Origin: AC-32 sp963788215
GTDB lineage: Bacteria; Actinomycetota; Thermoleophilia; Gaiellales; Gaiellaceae
Assembly: GCA_963788215.1 (NCBI GenBank)
Contig: CAWBFX010000005.1
Coordinates: forward strand, 143,115 to 207,114
Length of the DNA stretch: 64,000 bases
Direction: 5' to 3'
Positions 8,202 to 17,067 of the stretch are shown in pieces. The notes beneath the pieces are model-generated. The model was not told the DNA's origin and ran no database searches. It saw only the letters and a program-made list of their open reading frames with translations. The translations under genes and the position numbers were made by a program. The first letter of the stretch is position 1, and every line of letters begins with the position of its first letter.

Positions 8202-8789
8202 ATGCACGAGCTCGAGACGCCGCACGGGATCGCGCGCGTGCGCCTGGAGGCAAAGCGGTCGGCCTCGGCCGCGCTCGTGCTCGGGCACGGAGCGGGCGGC
8301 GGGATCGACTCGCCCGACCTGAAGGGCGCGGCCGAAGCGGCGCGGGACGCGGGCCTGAGCGTTGCGCTCGTCGAGCAGCCCTACCGCGTGGCCGGCCGCC
8401 GCGCGCCCGCTCCCGCCGCGCAGCTCGACGCAGCGTGGGTCTCGGTCGTGTCGCAGCTGCCGTTCAAGGGGCTCGCGCTGATCGTCGGCGGGCGCTCGTC
8501 GGGGGCGCGGGTCGCGTGCCGCACGGCTGCCGAGGTCGGCGCGAGCGCGGTGCTCTGCCTCGCGTTTCCCGTGCACCCGCCTGGCAAGCCCAAGAAGAGC
8601 CGCCTCGCCGAGCTCGAGGCCGTGGAGGTGCCGACGCTGGTCGTCCAGGGCGAGCGCGATCCGTTCGGGCTGCCCCCGCCGGGCGAGCGGCGGACCGTCG
8701 TCACCGTCGCCGGCACGCACTCGCTCCGTAGCAGCGGCACGATCGCCGCCGCGGTCGCCGACTGGCTGACGGACCTGCAACTGGCGTAG
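8202..8789 (+). CDS. Alpha/beta hydrolase (KANL3/Tex30-like)
   Basis: A 195-residue cytosolic hydrolase resembling the KANL3/Tex30 family. An oxyanion-type LVLGHGAGGG near residue 27 is followed by nucleophile Ser in GGRSSGAR (~residue 100), Asp in QGERDPFG (~153) and His in AGTHSLR (~172), so the triad is complete. Substrate is unknown. Ten bases separate it from the S9 peptidase gene, so the two are probably co-transcribed. Confidence 0.8.
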   Translation: MHELETPHGIARVRLEAKRSASAALVLGHGAGGGIDSPDLKGAAEAARDAGLSVALVEQPYRVAGRRAPAPAAQLDAAWVSVVSQLPFKGLALIVGGRSSGARVACRTAAEVGASAVLCLAFPVHPPGKPKKSRLAELEAVEVPTLVVQGERDPFGLPPPGERRTVVTVAGTHSLRSSGTIAAAVADWLTDLQLA

Positions 8790-8798
8790 CATCGCCCC

Positions 8799-10676
8799 GT
8801 GGACACGACCGCAGCGACCGCGACCGCCACCGAGATCCCCGAGCTCCTGCTCCGGATCCGCCGGCCGGGCGAGGTCGCGCTCTCGCCGGACGGGTCGCGG
8901 ATCGCGTTCTCGGTGTCGGCCGCCTACCGCGAGAAGGGGAAGCGGATCGAGACGAAGCTCTGGACGGGCGAGGTCGACGGTGAGCTGCGCGAGGGCGAGC
9001 CTGGTGCGCTCCCGCGCTTCTCGCCGGACGGGGCGCGGCTCGCCTACGCCGCCGACCACGGGCACGAGGGCCGCCTGTCGCTCTGGGTGGACGGCGCGGA
9101 GCTCGGCGAGATTCCCGGCTCGGTCGAGGAGATCTGCTGGTCGCCCGACGGCGCGAGCCTGCTCGTCCTCGCCGCCGACATCGGCGCAGACCGCGCCGGC
9201 GCGCAGAGCGCGACGAAGATCGCCGAGGCCGGTGCCGAGGAGCAGGACCCGAAGGTCTTCCGGCCGGCGCAGTTCTGGCGGCGAATCTGGCTCGTCGACG
9301 CGGCGAGCGGCGAGACGAAGGACGTCAGCCCCGAGGGCGTGAACGTCTTCGAGCTCGGCTGGGCGGGAGGCAAGGTCGCAGCGGTCTGCACCGAGGAGCC
9401 CTCCGAGAGCGCCTGGTACGACGCGTGGATCGGGCTGATCGACCTCGACACGCGCCAGGTCGAGCGCGTGCATACGCCGAAGTGGCAGCTCCAGTCGCCG
9501 CGGATCTCGCCGGGCGGGCGCGTCGCCTGGGTCGAAGGCTTCTCGTCGGACCGCGGGACGCTGACGGGCACGATTCACGTCCTCGGCCGGGGGCCGGTCG
9601 CGCCCGAGCTGCACGCGAGCTCGATCGACTTCGCCGGCGAGGACACGCTCTGGGTCGCCGGCTGGCGCGGAGCGGGCACGTTCGCCGGCCGCCTCTCGCT
9701 CGACGGCTCGTACGAAGAGGTCGCCGGCGGCGAGGTCGCGATCGGCCCGCGCTTCCAGCCGCAGATCGCTGTGAGCGCGGACGGGACTCGCGCAGCCGCC
9801 GCGTACGAAGGGCCGGACGATCCGCCCGAGGTCGTCCTCTGGGAGAACGGCACGGCGCGGACGCTCACAGCGCTGAACGCCGAGGTCGCGCCCATGCTCG
9901 GAGGCGTCGAGCAGCAGTCGTACCGCTGGAAGTCGTTCGACGACCTCGAGATCGAAGGGATCCTGGTGCTCCCGCGCGAGCGGCCGGAGGGCCGGCTGCC
10001 GCTCGTCGTGGTCGTCCACGGCGGCCCGACCGGGTGCTGGCCCTGGGTGTTCACCACGGGTCTCAGCCACGTGCTCGCAGCCGACGGCTACGCGCTCTTC
10101 CTGCCCAACGTGCGCGGCAGCGTCGGGCGCGGCCCGGAATTCGCCGAGGCGAACCTCGGCGACATGGGCGGCGGCGACCTGCAGGACATCCTCACCGGAG
10201 TCGACGCGCTCGTCCGCGACGGGATCGCCGACGACGCGCGGGTCGCGATCACCGGCGGGAGCTACGGCGGGTTCATGGCCTCATGGGCGATCACGCAGAC
10301 CGACCGCTTCGCCGCCGCGATGCCGTTCGCGGTCGTGACGGACTGGGTCAGCTTCCACTCGACGACGAACATCGGCCAGTTCGACCGGCTCTACCTGCAG
10401 GCCGAGCCCTGGGACGCCGCCGGCGAGTACACGAACCGCTCGCCGGTCTACCACGCGCACAAGTGCAAGACGCCGACGCTGATCCTCCACGGCGAGGACG
10501 ATCTCTGCACCCCGCTGGGCCAGGCGTTCGAGCTCTACAACGCGCTCGTCGAGGGCGGCTGCGAGGCGGAGCTCGTCGTCTATCCGCGCGAGGGCCACGG
10601 CTGGACGGAGCGCGAGCACCAGCTCGACTCCTGGAACCGCATCCGCGACTGGCTCGAGCGGTATTTGGCTCCCTGA
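8799..10676 (+). CDS. S9 family (prolyl oligopeptidase/acylaminoacyl) peptidase
   Basis: A 625-residue serine peptidase without a signal peptide. Residues ~20-370 form a beta-propeller with TolB-like repeats (ALSPDGSRIAFS, RFSPDGARLAYA). The catalytic alpha/beta-hydrolase domain has Ser ~488 in GGSYGGFM, Asp ~567 in HGEDDLCTP and His ~601 in REGHGW. The HGGPTGCWPW motif supplies the oxyanion hole. Members hydrolyse short peptides or release acyl-amino acids in the cytoplasm. The start is GTG 8799. Confidence 0.92.
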   Translation: MDTTAATATATEIPELLLRIRRPGEVALSPDGSRIAFSVSAAYREKGKRIETKLWTGEVDGELREGEPGALPRFSPDGARLAYAADHGHEGRLSLWVDGAELGEIPGSVEEICWSPDGASLLVLAADIGADRAGAQSATKIAEAGAEEQDPKVFRPAQFWRRIWLVDAASGETKDVSPEGVNVFELGWAGGKVAAVCTEEPSESAWYDAWIGLIDLDTRQVERVHTPKWQLQSPRISPGGRVAWVEGFSSDRGTLTGTIHVLGRGPVAPELHASSIDFAGEDTLWVAGWRGAGTFAGRLSLDGSYEEVAGGEVAIGPRFQPQIAVSADGTRAAAAYEGPDDPPEVVLWENGTARTLTALNAEVAPMLGGVEQQSYRWKSFDDLEIEGILVLPRERPEGRLPLVVVVHGGPTGCWPWVFTTGLSHVLAADGYALFLPNVRGSVGRGPEFAEANLGDMGGGDLQDILTGVDALVRDGIADDARVAITGGSYGGFMASWAITQTDRFAAAMPFAVVTDWVSFHSTTNIGQFDRLYLQAEPWDAAGEYTNRSPVYHAHKCKTPTLILHGEDDLCTPLGQAFELYNALVEGGCEAELVVYPREGHGWTEREHQLDSWNRIRDWLERYLAP

Positions 10677-10776
10677 GCGGCCCTGCTAGGCTGGTTTTTG
10701 CAGAGCCGAGGGCGCGAGGGGTCGAGCACTAGGCGGTAAACGGCGCAGCGCGCGCCGGCTTCAACGGAAAGGGACA

Positions 10777-11229
10777 ATGGCGTCGAAGAACAAGCAGCAG
10801 ACGTTCGGCAAGCGGAACCGCGAGCGTGCGGTCGAGGAGAAGCGTCGGCTGAAGCGCGAGCGCAAGGAGGCCGAGCGCGCGGCGCGCGCGGCCGCGCTCG
10901 AAGCCGGCCTACCCCCGCCCGATTACGCGGGCGAGCGTGCGGCAGCGCGGGAAGCCGAAGCCGGAATCGAGCCGAGCGAGCCCGAGACAACCGAAGCGCC
11001 GCAGGCACCGCAGAGCGCCCGCAAGCCTGACGGCGGCTCTCCGATAGGGGAGCCGGGACCCGCAGGGGAAGGCGCGCGGGCCCCGGCTGACGCCGTCTCA
11101 GTTGGCGGCGATCCCTTCGATCCCCGGCGCGAGGTCGGTCACGCTGCCGAGGGGGAGCAGCGAGCCGTCACCGAGGACGCGGAACTGCTCGACGGTCCCC
11201 TGGGTGCCGGTCTCCACGTACAGGAATGA
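10777..11229 (+). CDS. Small highly charged protein, 3' end uncertain
   Basis: From ATG 10777, preceded by GGAAAGGGAC, the first ~60 residues are dominated by Lys, Arg, Glu and Ala (KNKQQTFGKRNRERAVEEK), likely one long charged helix. The rest is low-complexity Pro/Glu/Ala, and the frame runs 132 bases into the 3' end of the convergent propeller gene. A hairpin at 11035-11054 inside the frame suggests the real gene, or its transcript, may stop earlier. No function is assigned; a nucleic-acid-associated role would fit the charge but is only a guess. Confidence 0.55.
   Translation: MASKNKQQTFGKRNRERAVEEKRRLKRERKEAERAARAAALEAGLPPPDYAGERAAAREAEAGIEPSEPETTEAPQAPQSARKPDGGSPIGEPGPAGEGARAPADAVSVGGDPFDPRREVGHAAEGEQRAVTEDAELLDGPLGAGLHVQE
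11035..11054. terminator. Hairpin near 3' end of charged-protein gene
   Basis: GGCTCTCC-GATA-GGGGAGCC forms an 8-bp stem with one wobble pair. It lies between the coding core of the 10777 gene and the stop of the convergent propeller gene, where a terminator would be expected. Confidence 0.4.
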
Positions 11230-12252
11230 ACCGCTCGAGGTCAGGTCGATCGGCCCCGGCGGGGTGGCGGCCGCAACCGCCTGCAAGAGCCCGGGCTGCC
11301 CGGACCGGTCGATCGTGAAGGAGCTCAGGTCGTTGGAGCCGGTGTTCGACACGTAGTAGAACCGGCCGACCTGCGTGATCCAGCAAGCAGCGGTCTGGCC
11401 GTCGCTCGCCGACTGCGGGCCGGTGAGCGTGCCGCCGTGCTGGATCCGATACGTCGTCAGCGAGCTCGCGCCGGCCTCGACCGAGATCAGCTCGGCGGGA
11501 GACCGGAACAGCAGCGCGAACGGCACCGGCGTCGCCGACGGGTTCACGACCGGCGTGTCCGAGAGGCGGCCGTCGCGGCGGACGTGGAAGACGTCGATCG
11601 AGCTCGTGCTCGCCTTCGTCGTGACGAGCAGCTTCGAGCCGTCGGGCGTGAAGGCGACGTCGCCCGGCGACATCAGGAAGTTCGGCGGGTCGCCGTTGGC
11701 GAGCCCGAGCGAACGCGCGGAATCCTCGATCGGCCTCAGCTGTCCGTGGTGGCCAAGCCAGAAGCCCTGCACGATTCCGGTCCCGCCGGAGTTGAGCACG
11801 TAGACGAGGCGGCCGTGAACCGCGACGCTCGCCGGGAAGCTGCCGCCGGAGTCGACGACGCTCTCGCGGCGGAGCCGGTCACCGTGCACCTTGAACGAGG
11901 TGACGGTGTCGCTGCCGGCGTTCACCGCGATCAGCGCGTGGCCGTGGCGGGCGAGCTTGAGCGAGTCCTGCGAGGCCAGGCGGTCCGACTCGGTGCCCGG
12001 AGCGGCGGTGCCGCCGAGGCCTCCCGTCGAATACGTGCCGGCCCTCGTCAGGAGCCCGTCGTGGCCGCGGTCGTAGACGGCGATCGCGTTCCCGTCGGGC
12101 TGGTTCGTCTGGACGAAGACGACCCCGTGCCCGCGATGGCCGTGGTGGTGACCGTGGCCGTGGCCGTGGCCGTGGCCGGCGCTCGCGGCCTGCGCGCCTG
12201 CGAGAGCGGTCACCGCGAGCGCGAGAAAGAGCGTGAGAACTGGGCGTTTCAT
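11098..12252 (-). CDS. Secreted beta-propeller (lactonase/YncE-like) with His-Gly tract
   Basis: A 384-residue exported protein. ATG 12252 starts a signal peptide (VLTLFLALAVTALAGAQAASA), followed by an alternating Gly-His tract of about 18 residues and then a seven-bladed-type propeller with repeats such as ALIAVNAGSDTVTSF and PDGSKLLVTTKASTSSIDVF. The fold is that of the 6-phosphogluconolactonase/YncE group, but export makes a sugar-lactonase role unlikely. The His tract could bind Ni, Zn or Cu. It is divergent from the two-component regulator. Confidence 0.8.
   Translation of the reverse strand: MKRPVLTLFLALAVTALAGAQAASAGHGHGHGHGHHHGHRGHGVVFVQTNQPDGNAIAVYDRGHDGLLTRAGTYSTGGLGGTAAPGTESDRLASQDSLKLARHGHALIAVNAGSDTVTSFKVHGDRLRRESVVDSGGSFPASVAVHGRLVYVLNSGGTGIVQGFWLGHHGQLRPIEDSARSLGLANGDPPNFLMSPGDVAFTPDGSKLLVTTKASTSSIDVFHVRRDGRLSDTPVVNPSATPVPFALLFRSPAELISVEAGASSLTTYRIQHGGTLTGPQSASDGQTAACWITQVGRFYYVSNTGSNDLSSFTIDRSGQPGLLQAVAAATPPGPIDLTSSGSFLYVETGTQGTVEQFRVLGDGSLLPLGSVTDLAPGIEGIAAN
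12152..12179. repeat. GTGGCC hexamer tandem repeat
   Basis: More than four copies of a six-base unit encode the Gly-His tract of the propeller protein on the minus strand. Slippage here could vary the number of His-Gly pairs. Confidence 0.7.
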
Positions 12253-12380
12253 GCGACTCCTCCCTGTCGTTGACCCGACCCACGCTAGGCGCGCGCCGGC
12301 CGCTCCGCGCTTACGATTCCGTGAACGCCGCCGACCCGAATTAAGGGAGTCGTAACGATTCATCCGGGCAGACTGTGGAT

Positions 12381-13061
12381 ATGACGACCGTCCTCGTAGT
12401 CGACGACGAACCGCTGGTGAGGGACGTCGTCACCCGCTACCTCGAGCGCGACGGACACCGCGTCGTGACCGCCGGAGACGGCGACAGCGCACGGGAGCTG
12501 ATCGAGCGGGAGGAGCCGAGCCTCGTCCTGCTCGACGTGATGCTGCCCGGCGAGACGAACGGCCTCGACCTCTGCCGCTGGATCCGCTCGAGCTCGGAGC
12601 TGCCGGTGATCCTGCTCACGGCGCGCGTCGAGGAGGCCGACCGGATCGTCGGGCTCGAGCTCGGCGCAGACGACTACGTGACGAAGCCGTTCTCGCCGCG
12701 CGAGCTGGCGACGCGCGTCAAGACGGTCCTTCGGCGTGTGCCTTCGGGGCGACCGCCGATCGACCGCGTGACGGTCGGGTGCCTCGAGATCGACGCGACC
12801 ACGCACGAGGTGCGACGGGACGGCGAGCCGGTCGTCCTGACCGCCAAGGAGTTCGACCTGCTCTGGTTCCTCGCCTCGAACGCCGATCGGGTCTTCTCGC
12901 GGGACCAGCTGATGGAGCGCGTCTGGGGCTACTCGGCCGCGCTCGACACTGGCACCGTCACCGTCCACGTCCGTCGGCTGCGGGAGAAGCTCGAGGCCGA
13001 CCCGTCCGACCCGCGGCTGCTCGAGACGGTCTGGGGCGTCGGCTACCGGCTACGCGCATGA
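12381..13061 (+). CDS. OmpR/PhoB-family response regulator
   Basis: A 226-residue two-domain regulator. The receiver domain (1-120) has the acidic pair in VVDDE, phospho-acceptor Asp ~52 in LLDVML and Lys in YVTKPFSP. The effector is a winged helix (130-226) with TAKEFDLLWFLASN and TGTVTVHVRRLREKL. It would be phosphorylated by the kinase encoded 64 bases downstream. ATG 12381 is preferred over GTG 12375 because the beta-1 strand then starts normally (MTTVLVVDDE). Confidence 0.93.
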   Translation: MTTVLVVDDEPLVRDVVTRYLERDGHRVVTAGDGDSARELIEREEPSLVLLDVMLPGETNGLDLCRWIRSSSELPVILLTARVEEADRIVGLELGADDYVTKPFSPRELATRVKTVLRRVPSGRPPIDRVTVGCLEIDATTHEVRRDGEPVVLTAKEFDLLWFLASNADRVFSRDQLMERVWGYSAALDTGTVTVHVRRLREKLEADPSDPRLLETVWGVGYRLRA

Positions 13062-13125
13062 GGGTAGGCTCGACGGAGCTCAACAGGGAGCGGAGGCGCC
13101 GGCTTTGCCGGCGCCGGGAGCGGGA

Positions 13126-14134
13126 ATGAGCATCCGGGCGCAACTCGCGGTGCTGGCGGTCGCGGCAGTCTGCCTGCCGCTCGCCTCGGTGGTCCTGTCC
13201 GGGCTCGTGATGTTCCACATGCCCGGCGACGAGAAGACGTTCTGGCTCGTCATCGCCGCGTCTGCCCTCTGCGCGCTGGCCGCGGCACTCTTCCTGGGCC
13301 AGCGGATCCTGAAGCCGCTCGACGGACTGCGTTCGGCGTCGAAGCGGCTCGCCGGCGGCGACCTGAGCGCGCGCGCTCCCGCCACCGGGCCGCGCGAGCT
13401 GCAGGAGCTCGGTGCGTCGTTCAACGAGATGGCCGCGAACCTGGAGAAGCTGTTCGACGCGCGCCGCGAGCTCGTGATGTGGGCCAGCCACGACCTGCGC
13501 ACGCCGCTCGCCTCGCTGCGCGCGATGGTCGAGGCGCTCGAGGACGGGCTCGCGCGGCCGGAGGAGTACCTCTCCGCGATCAGGGCGCAAACGCAGATCC
13601 TCTCCGGGCTCGTCGAGGACCTGTTCGTGCTCGCGCGGATCGACTCCGGCGCGCTCGCGCTCGAGCTGCAGGAGGCTTCGCTCGCCGACCTCGTGACGGC
13701 CTGCGTGGACGCGCTCGAGGCCGACGCGTCGGCGCGCGGCGTGCGGCTGCGGTCGCGGGTGGCCACCGACCCAGTCGTCTCCGTGGCGCCCGACAAGGTG
13801 CAGCGCGTGCTCATGAACCTGCTCTCGAACGCGCTCCGCCACGCGCGGCCCGACGGCGAGGTCGCGGTCGTGGTCGAGGAGGACGGGGACGGAGTGCTCG
13901 TAGCCGTCGAGGACGACGGCAACGGGCTCGCGCCGGGCTGCTCGGAGCGGATGTTCGAGCGCTTCTGGCGCGCCGACGACTCGCGCACGGGCTCGAGCGG
14001 CGGCGCCGGGCTCGGGTCTCGCGATCGCGCAGGGGCTCGTGCAGGCGCACGGCGGGACGATCTGGGCCGAGAACCGTCTCGGCGGCGGCGCGCGGGTCGC
14101 GTTCACGCTGCCGCGCTCGCCGTCCAGCTCCTAG
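13126..14134 (+). CDS. Membrane sensor histidine kinase, frameshifted
   Basis: About 335 residues after correcting one indel. Two N-terminal helices flank a very short external loop (FHMPGDEKTFW), then come a HAMP-like linker, the DHp box with His ~122 in SHDLRTPLASL, an N-box (NLLSNALRHA) and G boxes in the ATPase domain. A +1 base near 14017 (GGCTCGGG-T-CTCGCG) breaks the frame at the G2 box; the other frame restores LAIAQGLVQAHGGTIWAE and ends at TAG 14132. The small sensing loop suggests detection within the membrane. It is the partner of the upstream regulator. Confidence 0.88.
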
Positions 14135-15055
14135 TCAGACCTCGAGCGCGACGCTTCCGCCTCCTGCAACTGCGTGAGCGAGTGCCGCGTCGGCCTCCGC
14201 GAGGGGCCAGGACCCGCCCAGCTCGAAGGCGAGCCGTCCGGCGGCCAGATCCTGGGCCGCGGCCGCGAGCTGCTCCCCGTCGGAGCGGACGTACAGCGAG
14301 ACGACTTCGACTCCTCGCTCGGTCTCGGGCGGGTCGGAGGTGATCGTGACCAGACGACCGCCGTCTCGAACCGCCGCGAGCGCGAGCACGGCGCCGTCGG
14401 GCGCAGCGTTGGCAGCGGCATCGACACCCTCGCCGGCGGTCGCCGCGACGACCTGGGCGGTCCAGTCGGGGTCGTGGTAGTCGATCACCGTCGCGGCTCC
14501 GGAGCCGATTACCCGCTCGCGACTCCTCGGTCCCGCCGTCGCGATCACCTCGACACCGCGCAGAGCTGCCATCGAGACGATCAGCGTTCCGGTCGCTCCG
14601 CCCGCACCGTGCACGAGCAGCCGCTCGCCGCGGTCCACGCGCAGGCCTTCGTCCAGCACCTGAACCGCGGTCAGCGCGGGGACCGGGAACGCAGCGGCCT
14701 GCGTCCACGGAATCTCCGCCGGTTTGGGGGCGAGCGCGGCGGCCTCGGCCAGGAGCAACGGCGCCCAGCACCCTTGATCCACGAGTGGCAGCGGATGGGT
14801 GAGCACGGGATCCCCGACGGACCACCGCTCGACCCCGGCACCCACGGCCGCAACGACTCCTGCTGCCGCGACGCCGAGCGCCATCGGCGGCTGTCGTCCC
14901 AGGTCCCAGCGGCCGGTCCGGGCGAACTCGTCCCAATTGCCTACGCCGGCGGCCTTGACCTCGATCAGAACTTCGCCGGCGCGCGGCGCGCGAGGGTCAG
15001 GCACCTCGAGCACCGTCACACCGCCACCGAATTCTTCGATCCCTGCGACGCGCAC
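14135..15055 (-). CDS. Zinc-independent MDR NADP-dependent oxidoreductase
   Basis: A 306-residue medium-chain dehydrogenase/reductase of the quinone oxidoreductase (zeta-crystallin-like) class. An N-terminal GroES-like domain (AGEVLIEVKAAGVGNWDEF) precedes a Rossmann domain with LLVHGAGGATGTLIV, whose AxGGxG-type loop binds NAD(P). Structural and catalytic zinc cysteines of alcohol dehydrogenases are absent, so it likely reduces quinones or enones. The stop directly abuts the convergent kinase gene. Confidence 0.85.
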   Translation of the reverse strand: MRVAGIEEFGGGVTVLEVPDPRAPRAGEVLIEVKAAGVGNWDEFARTGRWDLGRQPPMALGVAAAGVVAAVGAGVERWSVGDPVLTHPLPLVDQGCWAPLLLAEAAALAPKPAEIPWTQAAAFPVPALTAVQVLDEGLRVDRGERLLVHGAGGATGTLIVSMAALRGVEVIATAGPRSRERVIGSGAATVIDYHDPDWTAQVVAATAGEGVDAAANAAPDGAVLALAAVRDGGRLVTITSDPPETERGVEVVSLYVRSDGEQLAAAAQDLAAGRLAFELGGSWPLAEADAALAHAVAGGGSVALEV

Positions 15056-15147
15056 GATCGATCGCCGAGAACCTACTGCTTGCGGTCGGCCGGCGCTCGG
15101 CTAGGGTGGGCGGCCGCTTGCAGGTCGCAACCACTCGGGAGGTGTTG

Positions 15148-15753
15148 ATGCAGGACACCACGTGCCATATGTCGATTTCGCTCGACGGCTTCGTCGCCGG
15201 GCCGGATCAGAGTCGCGAGGACCCGCTGGGCAAGGGCGGGATGGAGCTGCATCGCTGGCACCTGGGCGACGAACGCGCCAACGAGGCCGACGAGACGGCC
15301 GCCGGTTGGCTTTTGCGCCCGCGTGGCGCCTACGTGATGGGTCGCAACATGTTCGGGCCGATCCGCGGTGAGTGGGACGAGGACTGGCGCGGCTGGTGGG
15401 GACCTGAGCCGCCGTACCACGCTCCGGTGTTCGTGCTCACCCATCACGCCCATGAGCCGATCGAGATGGAGGGCGGGACGACCTTCCATTTCGTCACCGA
15501 CGGGTTCGACGCCGCCTACGCGCAGGCGCGCGAAACCGCCGGCGATGACGGCGTGGACATCGCCGGAGGCGCCTCGACCGTGCGGCAGGCGCTCATCGCA
15601 GGGGTCGTGGACGAGCTCACGCTCGACATCGCCCCGGTCTTGCTCGGGTCCGGCGAGCGGATCTTCGACGGAGTCGAGTCCCTCGGCATGGAGCCGGCGG
15701 AGGTGCTGCATTCACCGCTGGCCACGCACATCCGGTATCGCCGGGCGGGCTAG
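15148..15753 (+). CDS. Dihydrofolate reductase-like (RibD_C) protein
   Basis: A 201-residue protein of the RibD C-terminal/DHFR superfamily common in actinobacteria. It has MSISLDGFVAGPDQ at the start, GAYVMGRNMFGPIRG for the nucleotide loop, VDIAGGASTVRQALIAGVVDEL and ERIFDGV. These proteins are probably NADPH-dependent reductases, with unknown substrates in this subgroup. ATG 15148 is chosen over TTG 15145 because GGAGG lies 5 bases upstream. Confidence 0.87.
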   Translation: MQDTTCHMSISLDGFVAGPDQSREDPLGKGGMELHRWHLGDERANEADETAAGWLLRPRGAYVMGRNMFGPIRGEWDEDWRGWWGPEPPYHAPVFVLTHHAHEPIEMEGGTTFHFVTDGFDAAYAQARETAGDDGVDIAGGASTVRQALIAGVVDELTLDIAPVLLGSGERIFDGVESLGMEPAEVLHSPLATHIRYRRAG

Positions 15754-15770
15754 AGCCGGCGGCCCTGGGC

Positions 15771-16205
15771 TCAGTCCTCGATCTGTCCCGTTCCCTCCTG
15801 CCGCATGGAATCGAGTCGGGCCCGCATTGCCTCGAGCTTCTCGGGCGAGTGCCCGACCCAGTCGAGGAGCTCGGCAACGATACGTAGCGGTTCCCGGGTG
15901 CGGAAGGACTGCGTTGGATTCCCAGGGAACTTCTTGTTGGTGAGATTGGGGTCGTCCTCGAACTCCCCCAGAGGCTCGACGACGTAGATGCGCCCACGGC
16001 CCTCACCGGAGGCGAGCTCGGCGCCCCAGACCGCGGCGTCGAGAGTCGCGGTGAAGTAGACGTAGTTCATCAGCCGCCCTGCCTCGAAGTTCGATTCACG
16101 CCCGGGAACCAAGAGCTCGCCCACCGCGAGGTCTGCCTTTGTGCCGTGCAGGTACACGCCCGGCTCGTACACCTCGAAGGGCACCGGCTCCCCCACGCCG
16201 CTCAT
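15771..16205 (-). CDS. arr: Rifampin ADP-ribosyltransferase Arr
   Basis: A 144-residue enzyme of full family length that transfers ADP-ribose from NAD+ to the C23 hydroxyl of rifamycins, inactivating them. Diagnostic segments are YLHGTKADLAVGELLVPG (catalytic-site His ~20), NYVYFTATLDAAVWGAELA, GRGRIYVVEPLG and FEDDPNLTNKKFPGNPTQS. No truncation or missing core residue is seen. It diverges from a GNAT gene over a 59-base spacer that may hold both promoters. Arr genes are widespread intrinsic genes in soil actinobacteria, so this need not be recently acquired. Confidence 0.92.
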   Translation of the reverse strand: MSGVGEPVPFEVYEPGVYLHGTKADLAVGELLVPGRESNFEAGRLMNYVYFTATLDAAVWGAELASGEGRGRIYVVEPLGEFEDDPNLTNKKFPGNPTQSFRTREPLRIVAELLDWVGHSPEKLEAMRARLDSMRQEGTGQIED

Positions 16206-16217
16206 ACGGCGATGCTA

Positions 16218-16228
16218 CTGACGGTCAG
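16218..16228. promoter_or_regulatory. Palindrome CTGACGGTCAG in arr/GNAT divergent promoter
   Basis: An 11-base palindrome centred in the 59-base space between the two divergent starts. Its position fits an operator for a regulator of both genes, but the site is short and could be chance. Confidence 0.25.
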
Positions 16229-16264
16229 CACGGACCCCACGGCCCGGTCTTTAAGCTGCGGCCG

Positions 16265-16858
16265 ATGACCGATCACGCCGCCGCGACCTTCACCGTTCGA
16301 CCGCTGACTCCCGAGACGTGGGACGCCTTTGCGGACCTCGCCGAGCGGCACAACGGCGTGTGGGGCGGGTGCTGGTGCACGTGGTTCCACACCTTCCACG
16401 CCGAGAAGGAGTTCTCATACGAGGCCAACCGGGCGTTGAAGGAGCGACTCGTCCGCGAGGGCCGAGCTCACGCCGCGCTGGTCTTCGACGGCGACATCGC
16501 CGTCGCGTGGTGTCAGTTCGGAAGCCCGGAGGAGCTGAAGAACATCAAGCACCGCAAGGAGTACGAGGCCGAGCTCGACAGCCTGCCCGACTACCGTGTG
16601 ACGTGCTTCTTCGTCGACAAGCGCTACCGGCGCCGCGGTGTCTCTGCCCTGGCGCTCGAGGGCGCGCTCGACCTGATCGCCGAGGCCGGCGGCGGGGTTG
16701 TCGAGGCCTATCCCCAGGACACGGGCGGCAAGAAGATCACCGCGTCGTTCCTCTACAGCGTCACCCGCAGCCTGTTCGAGCAAGCCGGTTTCACCTACGT
16801 GCGGCCGAAGGGTAAGAACCACACCGTGATGCGGACGACGATCGACCCGGCCCGGTAG
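16265..16858 (+). CDS. GNAT family N-acetyltransferase
   Basis: A 197-residue GNAT protein. An N-terminal WGGCWCTWFHTF segment with two cysteines precedes the acetyl-CoA site, visible as VTCFFVDKRYRRRGVSALALEGAL (motif A, R/Q-x-x-G-x-A type) near residues 115-138. The remainder includes GGVVEAYP and SLFEQAGFTYV, the usual motif B helix. The substrate is unknown. The divergent arr neighbour makes a role in toxin or antibiotic modification conceivable but unproven. Confidence 0.82.
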   Translation: MTDHAAATFTVRPLTPETWDAFADLAERHNGVWGGCWCTWFHTFHAEKEFSYEANRALKERLVREGRAHAALVFDGDIAVAWCQFGSPEELKNIKHRKEYEAELDSLPDYRVTCFFVDKRYRRRGVSALALEGALDLIAEAGGGVVEAYPQDTGGKKITASFLYSVTRSLFEQAGFTYVRPKGKNHTVMRTTIDPAR

Positions 16859-17052
16859 CCGGGAACGGCTAGGCGGCTTGGGCAAGATCACCCTTTCGGA
16901 GTGGTCGACGCTCGGCTGCGCCAGTGTTCCGCAATGACGCCTGAAGAACGTGGGCTGGGATCTGCCTATGTCGATGAGTTCTCGGCGGTCTGCCAGTCTT
17001 TTAACTGCGCACGTGTCCCTGGCAGGGTGAGCGGCCGGAGCAGGCGGCCGAG

Positions 17053-17059
17053 AAAGGAG
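17053..17059 (+). promoter_or_regulatory. Shine-Dalgarno AAAGGAG
   Basis: It lies eight bases before ATG 17068 but only two before GTG 17062, so it selects ATG 17068 for the YciI-type gene. Confidence 0.6.
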
Positions 17060-17067
17060 TCGTGAAG

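Noticed and set aside
8145..10070. A long open frame antisense to the S9 peptidase gene
   Set aside because: It has no recognisable domain and an Arg/Asp/Leu-heavy composition expected from reading GC-rich coding DNA backwards, and the peptidase on the other strand is complete with its catalytic triad.
15771..16205. Recent horizontal acquisition of arr
   Set aside because: Base composition matches neighbours and no mobile element, integron site or repeat flanks it.
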